Source of the DNA: Gossypium raimondii
Lineage: Eukaryota > Streptophyta > Magnoliopsida > Malvales > Malvaceae
Reading direction: 5' to 3'
Assembly: GCF_025698545.1 (NCBI RefSeq)
Contig: NC_068576.1
Location: 50,068,390 to 50,132,389, forward strand
DNA: 64,000 bases
Below the pieces are notes generated by a model. It searched no databases, had not been told where the DNA came from, and worked only from the letters and a program-made list of their open reading frames with translations. Shown one piece after another: positions 51,501-64,000 of this stretch; within the stretch, counting starts at the first letter, position 1; each line of letters opens with the position of its first letter. A program made the translations under genes and the position numbers.

Positions 51501-54028
51501 TATGTTTTATTTTAAAGCAGATATGGTTTTATTTTACTTTTACTTTTACTTTTATTTTTAATTTTAGTCTTGTTCTAGTGTACATGTGAGATTTGCCAAT
51601 ATAAGGGTGTTGCCAAATCAATTAGAAACTATTCTCGAAAGGCTTTATCATGATAGATCATAGTGATGGGGATAGATTTGAGATGAGGAGGAGGAGGATA
51701 AGCCATATGAGACTTGGCCTTTTGTGCAACATTGATACGATGGGTCTTTTGGGGCTTTTGTCAATTTTGTCTTGGTTGATCGGTGTTCATTATCAGATGG
51801 ATTTGATTATGGCAAGGTTAGGATGCCAATTTCAACGATTTGATCAAGTTAATGCGTTTTTGGTTTGTTTCTGAATTATTCCAGTGTTGCAGTTATTGTC
51901 AATTTATCTTTCTCTTTTTTAAAATTATTGTGCAAACATGACATTTGCGCATTAGTTTATAATTATTTATTTATCATTTGTACCATAAGTCATATTTTTT
52001 GTATTATTATTGTTCATGGTTGTTATTAAAAATAGATTTTTTTTAAAAATTGAAAAATATTTAATGTTGATAACTTTGTTTTCAGTGATGTAACTAATTT
52101 ATTAAATATAGATATCTTTTGTAAAAGCAGTCCAGATTAAATTTGGGTGTTTTAATTGAATCACTTTTGATTTTAAGCCATTTTGGTGCTGATTTGGTAG
52201 GAAGGGCATAAAGTTTTATGTTCTATGACTTGGTTTTCTGCTTAATCAAATCATTATTCAATCATTAGTGTAATCATAAGAGTTAAGGTAATCCAATGAC
52301 CAACTTGCTAATTAAGTTTACATATAATTATACATATAGAAAGAGGAGAGAGAAGAAAGATTTAAAGTTAATATGGGGATGGGGCAAAACATAAAAGTAG
52401 ATTTGACATAAATGTTTGTGTTTGTGTGTGGTTTCAAAGAAAAATGAAATTTGGAATCACCATATTTGATCAATAATCATTGAAATAAAATATTATTTGG
52501 TTTAAAAGTATTAACAAATTTATGTATATTGCATTAACTATATAAATTAACGATTTTAATGTTATTCAAATGCAATAATTTGTAAATAATATTTTATTTT
52601 GAATTCAAGATTCACATTTTGGGTTCAGTACCAAAAGTATATTTTATTTACTAATTAAGTTAAATTGTATTTTTAATTAAAATATATCTATTTATATTTG
52701 AATTAAAAAATAAAGCAATATTTATTAAAATCGACAAAAATATTATTATGTTATATATAGCAATAAAATATGTTAGCATCAAAATAAAGCAATATATTTT
52801 TTTTTATAATTGGGGGAAGGAAATGAGGTTGCTTGAGAGTGAACCGGTTCTCGTACCTGCATAATGCTTTTGTCATTGAGTCAAGAGGTTATTGACATAA
52901 GCCCCTTATTAAATTAGTGTAACTTACGTTTTAATTATTTAAAAAATTACTAAAAATTTATTTATTTTTACAGCTTGAAAGTGTTTTAACTTTTTATATT
53001 TTTATAAATCGATAAAATTTAAACCATCACTTAGTTCTTACATAAATTTTAAAATACATTTGTTACATAAAATTTTCATCCAAATCGTTAATGTGTCATC
53101 ATCTATATTAAAACTTATTTAAAACTATATTATAGCCAAAACCAGGCTTCCGGACACCTATATCTTCTTCTTTCTCTTAATATTATAATGATTAACATTA
53201 TATTTATAATTTTGTTTTCATTAACATAGTTACTCTAATTTTATTCATGTTTTACTATATATATTAGATAATGAGGAAGAGAGTAAATCATCTGAGACAT
53301 AATCTTTTGTACATCATTAATGCAGTCTCATCATCAAATTGATCTGATGGTGATGATTTGATAGAGTTAATAATAAGTGTTGTTTGTATTAGGAAAAGTT
53401 TACTGCTCTATATTTGTAAAGGTCCTTTTGCCAACAATTTTTCTTTACTTACTCACAAATGTAACATGTTAGAAGTAGAAGCATTTAAATCCTATTTTAC
53501 ATGAAAATTTTGTACTCAAAGTTTCAAATCCGAGAAAAAAGAGAAAAAAGAGAAAAATATGTTTTAATTCAAATATTGCAACCCATTCCTTGCAGGTAAA
53601 AATAACTGTCAGAACTGAATACCTGTAACAATATGAAAAATAAACATTTTTATACCACAATAATTTGTACAACATACAAAACTAAGGATATACTTTTTCT
53701 TAGGGTTTAGTAACTTTATGCTTGGGAGACATAAAATGGACAACAACAAAGGATCTATATATAAAATAAAATAAAAAGATCTGATCTTATTTTTGGAATA
53801 CATATATATCTCTTTTGTGTTCTTCTATCCAATGATGTGTAGCTGCCCTTTATCCATTCTATGTTTTCAGATCATATGCTGCTTAATTCACTCAGTTTGA
53901 ACTTGAAACTAGAGCAGAGCTTTGTTTTTAGCAATGGCGAAGCACCTCCTTCACCTGAAACTGATGTTTTACCTCTCTGCAAGCTTAGCTGGAAAGATGA
54001 TTGTAGGGCAGCTATCGGGACTATATAT
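48592..54028. other. Intergenic, no confirmed gene
   Basis: AT-rich, with a small inverted repeat at 48888-48946. Less AT-rich patches at 49165-49400, 50140-50430 and 51320-51870 contain short ORFs with no family resemblance that I can name. A (TTTTAC)n run lies near 51535-51556. The region downstream of the bHLH gene (to 54028) shows nothing else. Confidence 0.4.
48888..48946. repeat. 13-bp perfect inverted repeat
   Basis: ATGACCCATCAAA at 48888-48900 and its reverse complement TTTGATGGGTCAT at 48934-48946, with a 33-base loop. Weaker pairing extends outward (GTGATGTATA against TGTATCACATC). Confidence 0.8.
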
Positions 54029-55980
54029 TTAATGGAAAGAACACAAGTTGTCGTTGAGGCCAGATGAATTGAGAGATTTTTGTCTTTGGTCCTCCACATC
54101 CCACAATACACTTCCATTATCCTGAAAAAGATGTGTTGTCTACTTGTCACAATACATATGCATTTATATAGTATTTTCCTTTTATATAAAATACAAAAGT
54201 ATAATCTTTCAAATACATATAAACGAACTCTTTTAATATATATATATATATATATATACAGGTATAGAATACAATCTCATATAAATTGATACAAAAAAAA
54301 GTACATATGCATGCTATAGACTGACCTGGGGGTGAGAGAAGAGAATGGGGGTTTGGCCCTGGTGTGAGGCACCTAGAAAAGGATAGTTATTAGATGGGGC
54401 AAAGGTGGCGGTAGTTGAATCAACAAAAGCTGAAGCTTGAGTGGGGTTGCATTGTTGCAGACATGGCAGTACTGGTGTTGTTGTTGATGCTTCACTGTTC
54501 ACTCTCTAAAAAAATAAAATTTACTTATGTCAGAGACAAAGATTTTCATCAGCTAGCTTTTGTAATAAATTAATGGCTTTTACATTAAAACATAAATAAA
54601 CAAACTAAAACTAGCTTCCATTTTATCCCCCTTTTTTTTACCTCTGGTTTCACCAATATTAAGGCTTCCAGGTCCACTCCGAAGTCGTAGAACATGGGAC
54701 TCACAGAAGCAAGCTTCATTGACAGAAACTAAAATACAGAAGAAAACAAACAAAATCATTGTTTATTTAAATACTTATATATTATGGAAAAGAATTAACT
54801 GTCAGAGAGTGGTTATTTTTAATTGTATATAACCATATACCTCTACTTGATTTTGTAAGGACTGAACATAATTGATAATTTCATCCAACATAAGGGCCTT
54901 CCCAGTTACCTATTTTCATGCAAAACACACACATGAAAGCTGTCTGAAAATGTTTCATAACTCTATGATTAGTTTGCAAGACAATTAGGATTAAAAAAAA
55001 TGAGCTGAACTAGATACCTTTTCACACCCTGGAACCAGACATTGTAATATCTTCATCCTCTCACTGATCTTCTTTCTTCTTACCTGCAATCCAGTTTGCA
55101 GAATTGGTCAATAGGAAATATACCAAGATCCTCAGTTTATGGGGTGTAAAACTAAGGGCTTGTAATGCTTGTTGATGAACCACAAGGGCTTTGGTCCCAT
55201 GGTTCATCCACCCACTCCCTTTAAGACCATTTGGGCTTTGAGTTTGACCAAGAAGTAGTGGCTCAGGGTTGTCTGAACCCATCTCCAGCTTTAACCCTTA
55301 AATATTGACTAGCTATAGTATTAGTACCCTTTCAGCTATACTGTGACTGTCGGTTGCTTGGCCCCTCCTGGCTCTTACATGAATGTAGCCCGACGGAGGC
55401 TCTTCAGGAGATTTCTTTTCACCTTTCTTGCCATTATTGCACTTCTTTTTCTCCTTGGCTTTCCCTTCTTTTGCATCCTAAACGAAATAAAATAATGAAA
55501 ATAGGATTAAAATTAGAAACCCATCACTGAAAATCCGAAGAATTTTAATTTAAAGCTACCATGCAACCACCATGCATACACAATTTGAATGACTTAAAGC
55601 GGTTTTTTAACCTTAGTTTTGAAGGTTGTCCCGTTTCTGGTCTTCCGTTTCCTGTTTCTGGGATTCACATTCTGAGTGACTTGCTCACCCTTTTCAAGCT
55701 TATCTACCACAGTGGAATCGCCACCACCGGTGCTCTGTTTCTCACCCACCGATGGCTCGTTATCACTCTGAGAAACAACCTTGGAGCAGTGATCAACACA
55801 GCTAGTTTCATGGTTGTTAGGATCAAAGAGCGAGTCGTGGAAAAGCTCAGGTGAGTAATATTGAGAGAAACAATTAGAGGTTAAGTTTCCATCATCCATC
55901 ATAAAGGAAGAAGCTTTGGGGGTGGGAGCCATGTTTTGCAAGAAAATATTGGGGTCAAGAATATATGAAAAGGCTGCCAT
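54029..55980 (-). CDS. bHLH137: bHLH transcription factor, bHLH137-like
   Basis: Seven minus-strand exons: 55612-55980, 55328-55477, 55018-55083, 54841-54909, 54642-54728, 54326-54505 and 54029-54121, all phase 0, giving 337 aa. The bHLH domain spans about 158-215: basic region [19 protein letters not shown] (158-176) with His168, Glu172 and Arg176, the H-E-R triad for E-box/G-box (CACGTG) binding. Helix 1 is [16 protein letters not shown], the loop EKVTGKA, and helix 2 [23 protein letters not shown] Lys-rich segment (RKRKTRN, then [15 protein letters not shown]) before it is a likely nuclear signal. This matches the CIB/BEE/bHLH137 group (subfamily XII), linked to growth and gibberellin or brassinosteroid response. 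ATG 55980 (MAAFSY) is preferred over an in-frame ATG at 55995 because relatives begin MAAFSY. Confidence 0.94.
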
Positions 55981-56022
55981 AAGAGAAAATTGCAAGCTTT
56001 TTGTGTTTCTGAAGAAAGTGAT

Positions 56023-56042
56023 GAGAGAGAGAGAGAGAGAGG
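56023..56042. repeat. (GA)n tract in the bHLH 5' leader
   Basis: About nine to ten GA units (CT in the sense direction of the bHLH gene), located just upstream of its start codon. CT-rich leaders are common in plant genes and can influence transcription. Confidence 0.85.
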
Positions 56043-56120
56043 CGCAGAGTCTGAGACGAAAGTGTTGAAGAAGGGGCAGTGGGTCTATCTATGAGAAACA
56101 AAGATCCCATAGAGGAAGAT

Positions 56121-56137
56121 ATATATATATAAATAAA
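56121..56137 (-). promoter_or_regulatory. TATA region of the bHLH gene
   Basis: Read on the minus strand, TATTTATATATATATAT lies about 140 bases upstream of the ATG at 55980. A start near 56095 would give a leader of about 115 bases that includes the CT tract. Assignment is by motif and position. Confidence 0.5.
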
Positions 56138-59100
56138 CATGGGGAGAGAGAGAATCAAACAAAACAAGACAGGGTCGTTAAAATTTCGAAAGTAAAATCT
56201 TTGGTTTAACTACTCATCCCCATGCAGAAGTCCCTTTGTTTACAATTTCTTTTTCAGAATTAAAGTCCCTGTATATTTGACCGGTCTTCTCTTTCCTTTA
56301 TCGTTACTGCTTGCTCATCCATTGTAGCATCAGACCCATATCACCCATGCATACACTACATGCAAATGGAGTGACCCAAGTAAAGGCTTATCACTACTTT
56401 TTGGAGACGTGAACCCGGATGAACTTTATGGTTAAACAGCTCTTAGCTATCAGGCTAATCGAGGGAATCCCCTATGATTTAACTCAAGTGCTTAAACCCC
56501 AAAAAAGGCCAAAAAGAAAAATTACAATTTCTTTTTCATTTTTTAAAGAAAACTGCGAGATCATTGAGTTACAAATAGGAAATATATACAATTCTTTTAT
56601 CACCGTCACTTAATAGATAATTTTTGTGATTCTTGTTTCTAATAATATTATTTTCGGGTTTGAATTTGATTTATCTATTTAAGAATGTAAAGTGTTTAAC
56701 TATTGAATCATGAGTTAACTGAACACCACTTCAATTAAAAATGGCTAAAAACTCTTTGATTTATAAATTAATAAATTTTATTTTAAGAGTAATTTTACCT
56801 TTTTACATGTTACATAATAAAATGATATTCAAGTCAAACCAAACTCTCATTAATTTTAGCATAAATGATTTATTAATATTAGATTATGACACGTCTACAA
56901 TATGAGTTGAAAACATATCTAATAAATTTTTAAAGAATTTTAACACAAATTAAATATGATTTTAATTAAAACAATAAAATTATAATATTTTAAATTCAAA
57001 TGATATTATATGTAAATATATCATTTTATTTTTATATGAAAAGATAAAATTATCCTAAATAATATATATTATTTTATAGAAATAATGGTAACTTTATGTT
57101 TTTATAAAAAGTTTCACCCCACACATGGATGTGTTTATACACCAATTTTTAATTATGATGCTGGATTTGATTTTATTTGAATAATAAGCGAATATATTCA
57201 ATTTATTTTCTATATATAAATTACAGTTATTCAAAGCAAACTTAATTCCATATATTATCAATTTTATAATAGAATATGAAACAAATAAAAACCAAATGAG
57301 TGGTTTTAGGATCATGTGGGGCGAATTCAAAATATTTTAGGGAAACGAAAATAAATTTTAATTTTAATAGTTTATATATTTATAAATTTTAAAAGATTAA
57401 ATTAAATTATTATATTTTAAGATATTAAAGTATAATTTTATTTTTATTAATTTAAAATTTTAAAATATTTAAAAGACCTAAATAGATAATTTTCTATTTA
57501 AAGGGGTCGGGACATTTATTTTATTATTTTAATATTTGATTTCAAATTAAATTTTTAAAAGGAAATCATATCAAAACCAAACAAAATCAAATGTTTTTCT
57601 TTCCTCGTCAATGGCCTAACTCTATGCACAGAACCTGAGTAAAATAATATGCCATAATTGCATCTATACCATCATAATAATTACAGCCAAATCGAAAAAT
57701 TCGTTCATCAGTGTTTTCTTTTTCTTGTATATAAAAGGAGGGCTAAAATGATAAAAAAATTTATTTAAATTGTTAATAATAAAGTTATATTTTTTTTAAA
57801 TAATAAAAATTTAATTTAATATTTTAAAATTTATAAAATAATAAACTATTAAAAATATATAATTTTCTGATTTCATCGAACGTAGCGTAGATAAAACAGT
57901 AAACTACATCGCACACTTCCCAGTGATTCATTCATAATCAATATGTAGTAGCAATTTATTTCGGTAATTGTCAGACATACCATGCTACTAACCTTTTTTA
58001 TCCAGCCACGGTGAATCTGTGGTTTGGCTGTGCCACACGTTTGTGTATTATATAATATTACACAATAAAGTGAGTAAAATAATATTTTAATATTAAAACT
58101 TTATTTATAAATAAAAAAATCATTTATACATTGACCGGTAAAGTATATATAAATGATTTTTATTAATCAATCCCTAAGTATTTATTTTTATTTAAATATT
58201 TTTATAAAATAATATTTTTAATTATTTACTGATAAAAATAATACGAGTTTATTTAATAACTAAAATTTTATCACAAAAATATGCGTGTGAAAATCACAAA
58301 TTTAAAAGATAAAATAACATATATTAAACATATAATTTGAAATGAATTAATAATAATACATAAAATATTTATGTTAAAAAAAATTATTTATTATGATATA
58401 GATTTACGATAAAGTGTTTATATAATACTTATTTTTTGAGGAAATAAAATAAAATCATGGTGTGTTGAGAAATCAACATTGTCAAGTTTTTTACTTTTCA
58501 ATGACGAACAGAGTTTGATGGGATTGAAGCAACGTAAAGCATCTAAATCATACACTCGTTGCCACCGTCAAAGCTTAACACGCTATCCCATTCAACTTGT
58601 ATCAATTGCTTCAATTTGACTTGGAATTTAAATGTTTGAGCTTTGTTGACTAATTTTTAATTTCCAAACCCAGGATTTATTTAAGATAAAAAAAATTAGG
58701 ATAAGAAAATAATTATTTGGTTTTATTTAATTAGAATATTTTTAATAAAATTTGAGATAAATTAGTGATTTGGAAACAACTAACGCGACTTAAACTCAAC
58801 TCACATTTGGGGCGATGAACACTCTTGACCATCAAACTATCACATAAGGTTCTGTACCTTTTAGATATTATTCATGGTATTGATAATTTGAAGGTAGTGC
58901 ACTTGTTAGATGTGATTGAAGAATTGATATAATTTTAAGATTTTATTTCTTGATTACGAGGTAAATTTAGAGACACTAATTTATTTAAACTTTTAAATAA
59001 TAATAAATATAGAAAATTAAAAAATTAATTAAATTAACAATCTAATCGACTGAGGCATTAAGATTACTCAAAAGAAAAATAAAAATCCAAATTAAATTTT

Positions 59101-60155
59101 ACATTAACTAAAAAATAATTAAATTGAATTTAGATTTTTCATAGTTGAATTCAAATAAACCATGAGCAAAAATATTTAATGTACACCCATGAACACCCTG
59201 GCCAAAACCCTGAGGGCCGACCCATATCTGTATTAGAATTATAAAGTAAGCCCAAAAATCAATCAATTCTTGATTAGGAAGAATTAATCTTTCAGCCCAT
59301 TTTTTAAAAAGATAAATTTTAAAATTATACATGAATTTTTATTTTGTGTAATTATACACATGATACTTTGATTGTGATTCAAATGCATATATGAAGCTTT
59401 AATTTTGATTTAATCATACACATTTAAATAAATTCATCCATTTATTTTTATATTGCATAAATATAATTTATTCGTATGATTATATAAACATAAAATGATG
59501 TTATATCAATAATTGTGTTAATAATTTATGGTAATTGAATTAATTCAAAATATCATGTGTAAAATTATATAAAATCAAATTTCATGTATAGTTATGAAAT
59601 TTATCCTTTTAAAAAAATAAATGTATTGTTTATTGTATTTTTATATAAAAAATAATTAGATGTACGAAATTTTGACTTTTATAAGTGAGATTAATAAAAT
59701 AATAAGTAATTTCTGAAATTAAAAAGAATTTATGTTTTTACCAAAAAAGAAAAGAAATTATGTTATAATTTTTAATCTCATTTATGAATTTTGTTATTAG
59801 TGAATTAATGTATTGTATTTGATCAATTGTAAGTTCATATATCGAGAAAACTCGTAATCTCCATTAAAAAATTTAGAATCTTCATTCATATAAGTTAGTA
59901 GTTGTGATGATAACAATGAATAAAAATTAAAATAAGTTGATGCATATAATAATTTCCGGAAGTAATAACAACTGGGGAAAAGAATAGCCAAAACTATTAA
60001 TCACATGACAAAGATTCTAAATAATTTGTTGATTTTAATATAAGTGAATAAAAAGATAAGAGTTTTGTTTATTCAAGTAATTAAGGAGAAGAAGGTGGTG
60101 AAAGAGAGTGCTGGTTCATCTGTAATAGACAGAGAGCTAGAGCTAAGGTGCTAGG
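56138..60155. other. Intergenic, AT-rich, no gene seen
   Basis: Upstream of the bHLH gene and downstream of copia element 2. Very AT-rich between about 56750 and 59800. A short CG-bearing stretch near 57990-58050 and another near 59165-59230 look like repeat debris. No ORF with recognisable similarity. Confidence 0.45.
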
Positions 60156-60333
60156 TGTTAAGATTCCCTCTCATTCAAAGAAAGCAATTTTATCATATTC
60201 TCAGAAATACAATTACACGTATTTAATACTTACAACTGAACCTAACCAACTTCAACTAACCTACTGTAACTGAAAATACTACTAACCCTAACCGTCAACT
60301 ACCACTAACTGATAACTGCTATCATTCCTAACA
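60156..60333 (-). repeat. 3' LTR of copia element 2
   Basis: On the minus strand it runs from TGTTAGGAATGATAGC to GGAATCTTAACA, 178 bp with canonical TG..CA ends and inverted TGTTA/TAACA tips. A purine-rich segment (GGAAAGAGAAG) lies about 25 bases upstream. The five bases after it are CCTAG (minus strand); the matching left duplication lies outside the window, so the end is inferred from the tips. Confidence 0.75.
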
Positions 60334-60403
60334 TGCCTCGTACTTATCAACTTCTCTTTCCATCAAACTATTTTTTGTTTATGTCAACAACACAAAGCCG
60401 ATC

Positions 60404-62075
60404 TCAAAACTTATTGAAGGCTCCTATCGACAGAGGTTTTGTTAGTATGTCTGCAGTTTGATCTGACCCAGATATATGCCCTACATGAAGTTCCCCATCT
60501 GCAACCTTCTCTCTAACAAAGAACAGATCCATTCCAACATGTTTAAACTTTGAGTGCATGACCGGATTCCCCGCAACTGCAACAGCTGCTGAACTATCGC
60601 ACCATATCAAGGACTTCTTTGGAACTAAAATGCCTAACCCAGTCAGTAATGCCTGAATTCATACTACTTCTGTAGTTACAAGAGCCACACTCCTGTATTT
60701 TGCTTCTGCTATAGACCTGGAGATGACTTGCTACTTCTTTGAACTCCAGGAGATTAGATTTCCTCCAAGAAATACACAAAAGCCTGAAGTTGACCTTCGA
60801 TCATCCGCATCTGACCCCCAGCTTGCATCCGAATATCCTTCAAGTGAAAATCCCGACGTTCTGGTGAACTTCAAACCATAATCCAGTGTCCCTTGTAAAT
60901 ACCTTAGAATTCTCTTCACAGCCTTGAAATGTAGGTCCAAAGGCTTGTGCATAAACTGGCAAACTTTGTTTATTGAATACGCTATGTCTGGTCTAGTGAT
61001 GACAATGTATTGTAGGGCACAAACAATACTCCTATAATGATGCTCATCCTCAACAGGATTCCCTTCATTGGCTGACAATCGGCTCGAGGTAACCATAGGT
61101 GTTGGTAAACTATTTGACCTATCCATAGAAGCTCTGTGAAGAAGGTCAGCAATGTACTTCTTTTGTGTAAGAAATACTCATTGTGCAGTATAACTCACCT
61201 CTATGCCTAAGAAATAATGCAACTTTCCTAGGTCTTTTAGTGAAAAATTTGCATTGAGCTGAGTGACAAACTCATCTATGAACTTAGCATTGTTACCTGT
61301 GATGATAATATCATCAACATAGACCAATACGTACACCAACCGAGAATCGTACTGAAGAATAAACAAGGAACTATCTGCTTTGGATACTTTAAATTGCATG
61401 GTGACCAAGAATTCGCGCAACTTGTGAAACCAAGCCCTTGGTGCCTGTTTGAGACCATACAGGGCCTTTCGAAGTCGACACACTAGCTGTTGGCCTTAAG
61501 AGCCTTGCTGCTCAAACCTTGGAGGTTGCAACATGTAAATTTCTTCACTCAATTCTCCATTCAAGAATGCATTATTGATTTCAACCTGTCGAAGTGACCA
61601 GTTGAAAGAGACTGCCAACGCAAGAACCACTCTTATTGTAGTGGGCTTAACCACAGGGCTGAATGTCTCTTGAAAATCAACCCTAGCTTCCTGCAAGTAC
61701 CCCTTAACCACAAGTCGACCTTTGTACCTTGCAACAGACCCATCAACATGTCTTTTAAGCTTGAAAATCCATTTACATCCAACCGCCCTTCGACCAGCAG
61801 GTAAGGGCATGAGGTCCCAAGTATGATTTGCCAGTAATGCACGATACTCATCTTGAGTAGCTGTTGTCCAATCAGGACTTTGAAAAGCTTCAGTTATGGT
61901 CAAAGGCTCATTCTCATCCAAAGCTGAAGCAAAAACTCTCGGCTTAAAAATCCCACTTTTGGCACGAGTTTGCATCGGATGGACATTTGCATTTTGATGA
62001 ACCATTGCACTACTCTCAGGTTGATCACATGAGGGAGACATTTCAGTCGTTGGTAGGAAATCAGCAGGAGATGTC
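60404..62075 (-). pseudogene. Copia element 2 reverse transcriptase and RNase H region
   Basis: After a frameshift near 62040-62080 the reading continues in another frame. [20 protein letters not shown] is about 61723-61782, [18 protein letters not shown] about 61430-61483 and YVDD about 61308-61319. The 'ITRPDIAYSINKVCQFMHKP' block is about 60950-61010, the RNase H-type 'GYSDASWGSDADDRRSTSGF' block about 60780-60840 and WCDSSAAVAVAGNPVMHSKF about 60545-60604. Stops near 61484-61495 and 61127-61177 and a further frame change near 60731-60780 interrupt it. It ends at a stop near 60404, about 70 bases before the LTR. Confidence 0.88.
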
Positions 62076-64000
62076 TGTCAGAACCTGTGTGAGGTTGAAC
62101 ATGGGAGTCGGTAGGAAAAATATTTTCCATGACTATAGGAAGTATGGTCTGGCGATGTGAGTCTCTTGTAGAATTCACTAGAGACCGAGAGCAAAAACCA
62201 TTTTGAAAAGGAAAGCATGTCTCATTAAACTGAACATAGCGAGAGAGATAAACCCGACCATCAGCAGCTAAACATCTATATCCTTTTGTATTGGAAGCAC
62301 TGCCAAAAAACACACACAGTTGGGACCTAAACTGTAACTTGTGCTGGTTGAAAAACCTCAAATCAGGGAAGAAAGCACAGTCAAACACACGAAGCAGATC
62401 ATAACTCGGTTTGTGTTTGTAAAGTGTTTCATAAGGACTTACGTTATGAAGCACTAGAGTAGGCAGTCTGTTTGTCAAATAGACAGGATGTGCAAAAGCA
62501 TAGTACCAAAACTTCAAAGGAATACCAGATTGAGCTAGAAGTGACAACCCCGTGTCTACAAGCTGTCGATGTTTCTTTTCAGTAACGCCATTTTGCTCTG
62601 AAGAGTATGGACAGGTGACCCTATGTTGTACACCCAAGCGAGAGAGTTCCTTTGACAGCACACGATACTCTCCTCCCCAGTTAGTTTGTAGCATTTTTAC
62701 AGAACAACCAAACTGCACCTTAACCATCTAATGAAAGTTGAGAAAACATTGAACCACCTCAGATTTGTTCTTTAGAAAGTAAACCCAAGCATATCTGCTG
62801 TACATATCAACAAAAGACACATAATAACAAAAACCATTTGAAGCTACACAAGCTGGTCCTCATACATCCGATACCACTAATTCAAAAGGAAATGAGTACA
62901 CCATTTTAGAAGTGGAAAAAGGAAGTTTGTGAGCTTTGCCTAGTTGACAAGCAGTACATAGACTAGGCAAGCTATTCTGATCAAAATGAACGTTACATGA
63001 CTTTAGTACATGAGCTAACGTGTTTGAACAGGGATGTCCAAGCCTATTATGCCATAAAGCAGCAGACGAGAGTTGAATACTGTTGACCAAGTACGAGTTA
63101 GACTTCAAGAGAGAATAGTGAGGATTGGAAGCAGACTTTGAGAACTAAAATCGATATAGACCCGTATGCATGTGGTCCTCGAGGAGAATCATCCCTGTCT
63201 GAATGTCCTTCACAAAACACAGAAAAGGGTGAAACTCAAAATAAACACCATTGTCTTTTACAAATTGACCCACAGACATCAAGTTCTTACAAACTGTGGG
63301 TACATGCAACACATTCTGAAGATGCAGAAGCCTGGAGCCAGCTAAGACATTAGATGATCCTACACTAGCAATGGAGACAGACTTACCATTTCCCATAAGA
63401 ACTCGACCAGTACCTATGTAAGGAGAGACAGTCATAATAGTCAACCTATCAGGTGTAACATGATTCGTTGCACCCAAATCCGGATACCAAGTCTGATCAG
63501 AATGAAGATTGGTCTGTGAGGGTAGCGACTGCGAACACGAGCCAGAGCAAGAACTCATAAATGGGCAAGCTATCAAAAAAGGAGTAAAATTACGAGTTTG
63601 ATAAAGATTGACTAACGGATTTTGACCAGTAAAGTTCTCATCAAACCGATGATAACAATTCTGCACAACATGCCCAATTTTTCCACAGAGCTGACATTGT
63701 GGCCTGGATCGAGACCAGCCCTGACCAGCACCTCTAGTTCTCCCACGAGACCAACCTCGACCAGAACCATTATAACCTTGCTTGAAAGCCTGAGAATAAG
63801 TGGACTTTGACCCTTCTGAGGTATCTTGAAATTTGGTTAACACATTTGCTTGCAAATGAGCTTTTGCCAATAAAGTTAAGTGTCTGGTCTCACAATCAAG
63901 AAACATATCAGTAAGTAAATCCAAAGATATTGGAGTTGTAGACGCAAAAACTTGAACAGACTCATACTCCATAGGAAGACCAGACAAAATGACACTAACT
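62076..64000 (-). pseudogene. Copia element 2 gag (partial), protease and integrase region
   Basis: Read on the minus strand from the window end. The gag C-terminus is followed by an RG-rich stretch (GRGWSRGRTRGAGQGWSR) and an intact CCHC zinc knuckle CQLCGKIGHVVQNCYH (about 63652-63699). In the protease motif at about 63465-63480 the residue after the catalytic Asp is Leu instead of Ser (DLGA). The pre-integrase block WHNRLGHP to CTACQLGK is about 62935-63060. In the integrase core the second acidic position is Asn (62680-62682, QTNWGGEY) as in element 1; the later Glu (GVTEKKH) is present. In-frame stops lie between 63109-63144 and 62728-62860. The coding region starts outside the window. 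Confidence 0.87.

Larger units (their letters stand above)
60156..64000 (-). mobile_element. Ty1/copia retrotransposon element 2, 3' part, runs off the window
   Basis: Minus-strand copia element related to element 1 in every domain. It is seen from the 3' LTR (60156-60333) to within gag at the window end; the 5' LTR and start of gag are outside. Breaks in the coding region mean it is not autonomous. Confidence 0.92.

Noticed and set aside
60121-60155. Extending the 3' LTR of copia element 2 to lower coordinates
   Set aside because: The TGTTA/TAACA inverted tips at 60333 and 60156 give the better-supported border.

Overview
The window is nuclear DNA of a flowering plant. Genes have many short introns with GT..AG borders, the intergenic DNA is very AT-rich, and copia-type and other retroelements are frequent. 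The gene content and the 'CACACGGCCGTGTG' type LTR remnants suggest a malvid dicot, probably Malvaceae (cotton-like). That placement is inference; no identity search was possible.

Layout. The first 32 kb is gene-rich: a DHHC protein S-acyltransferase (296-3137, +), the mitochondrial import chaperone TIM8 (4620-6435, -), a small unrecognised protein with a myristoylation-type N-terminus (8064-8837, +), the ubiquitin-conjugating enzyme UBC27 (9603-11923, -), a MIR169 microRNA gene (hairpin 16339-16467, +), the LCB2 subunit of serine palmitoyltransferase (20983-24178, +), a SAM-domain protein (26556-27494, -) and a GT29 sialyltransferase-like protein (28455-31917, -). From 32 to 64 kb repeats dominate: a decayed LINE (about 34780-35800, -), a complete but broken copia element with both LTRs and a 5-bp target duplication (35849-40614, +), a palindromic telomere-motif element (about 42553-42778), a long-TIR Mutator-like element with an imperfect 10-bp target duplication (47092-48581), and the 3' part of a second copia element that runs off the window end (60156-64000, -). 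One gene sits in this half: a bHLH factor of the bHLH137 type (54029-55980, -).

All protein genes were assembled exon by exon. Splice phases close in every case and the lengths match the known families (452, 78, 186, 194, 496, 312, 440 and 337 aa). The genes do not form one pathway: S-acylation, sphingolipid synthesis, pollen-related GT29 function, protein import, ubiquitin transfer and transcription are all represented. What links them is conserved gene order. From memory, the same families sit in two Arabidopsis blocks, near At3g48760-At3g48820 and At5g50810-At5g50915, as if this window keeps the ancestral order that was later split between duplicated segments.

No wholly new system was found. 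The most useful observations are the complete MIR169 unit with its TATA box, the long-TIR element containing LTR-derived DNA, a shared Asp-to-Asn change at an integrase catalytic position in both copia copies, and the interleaved synteny.
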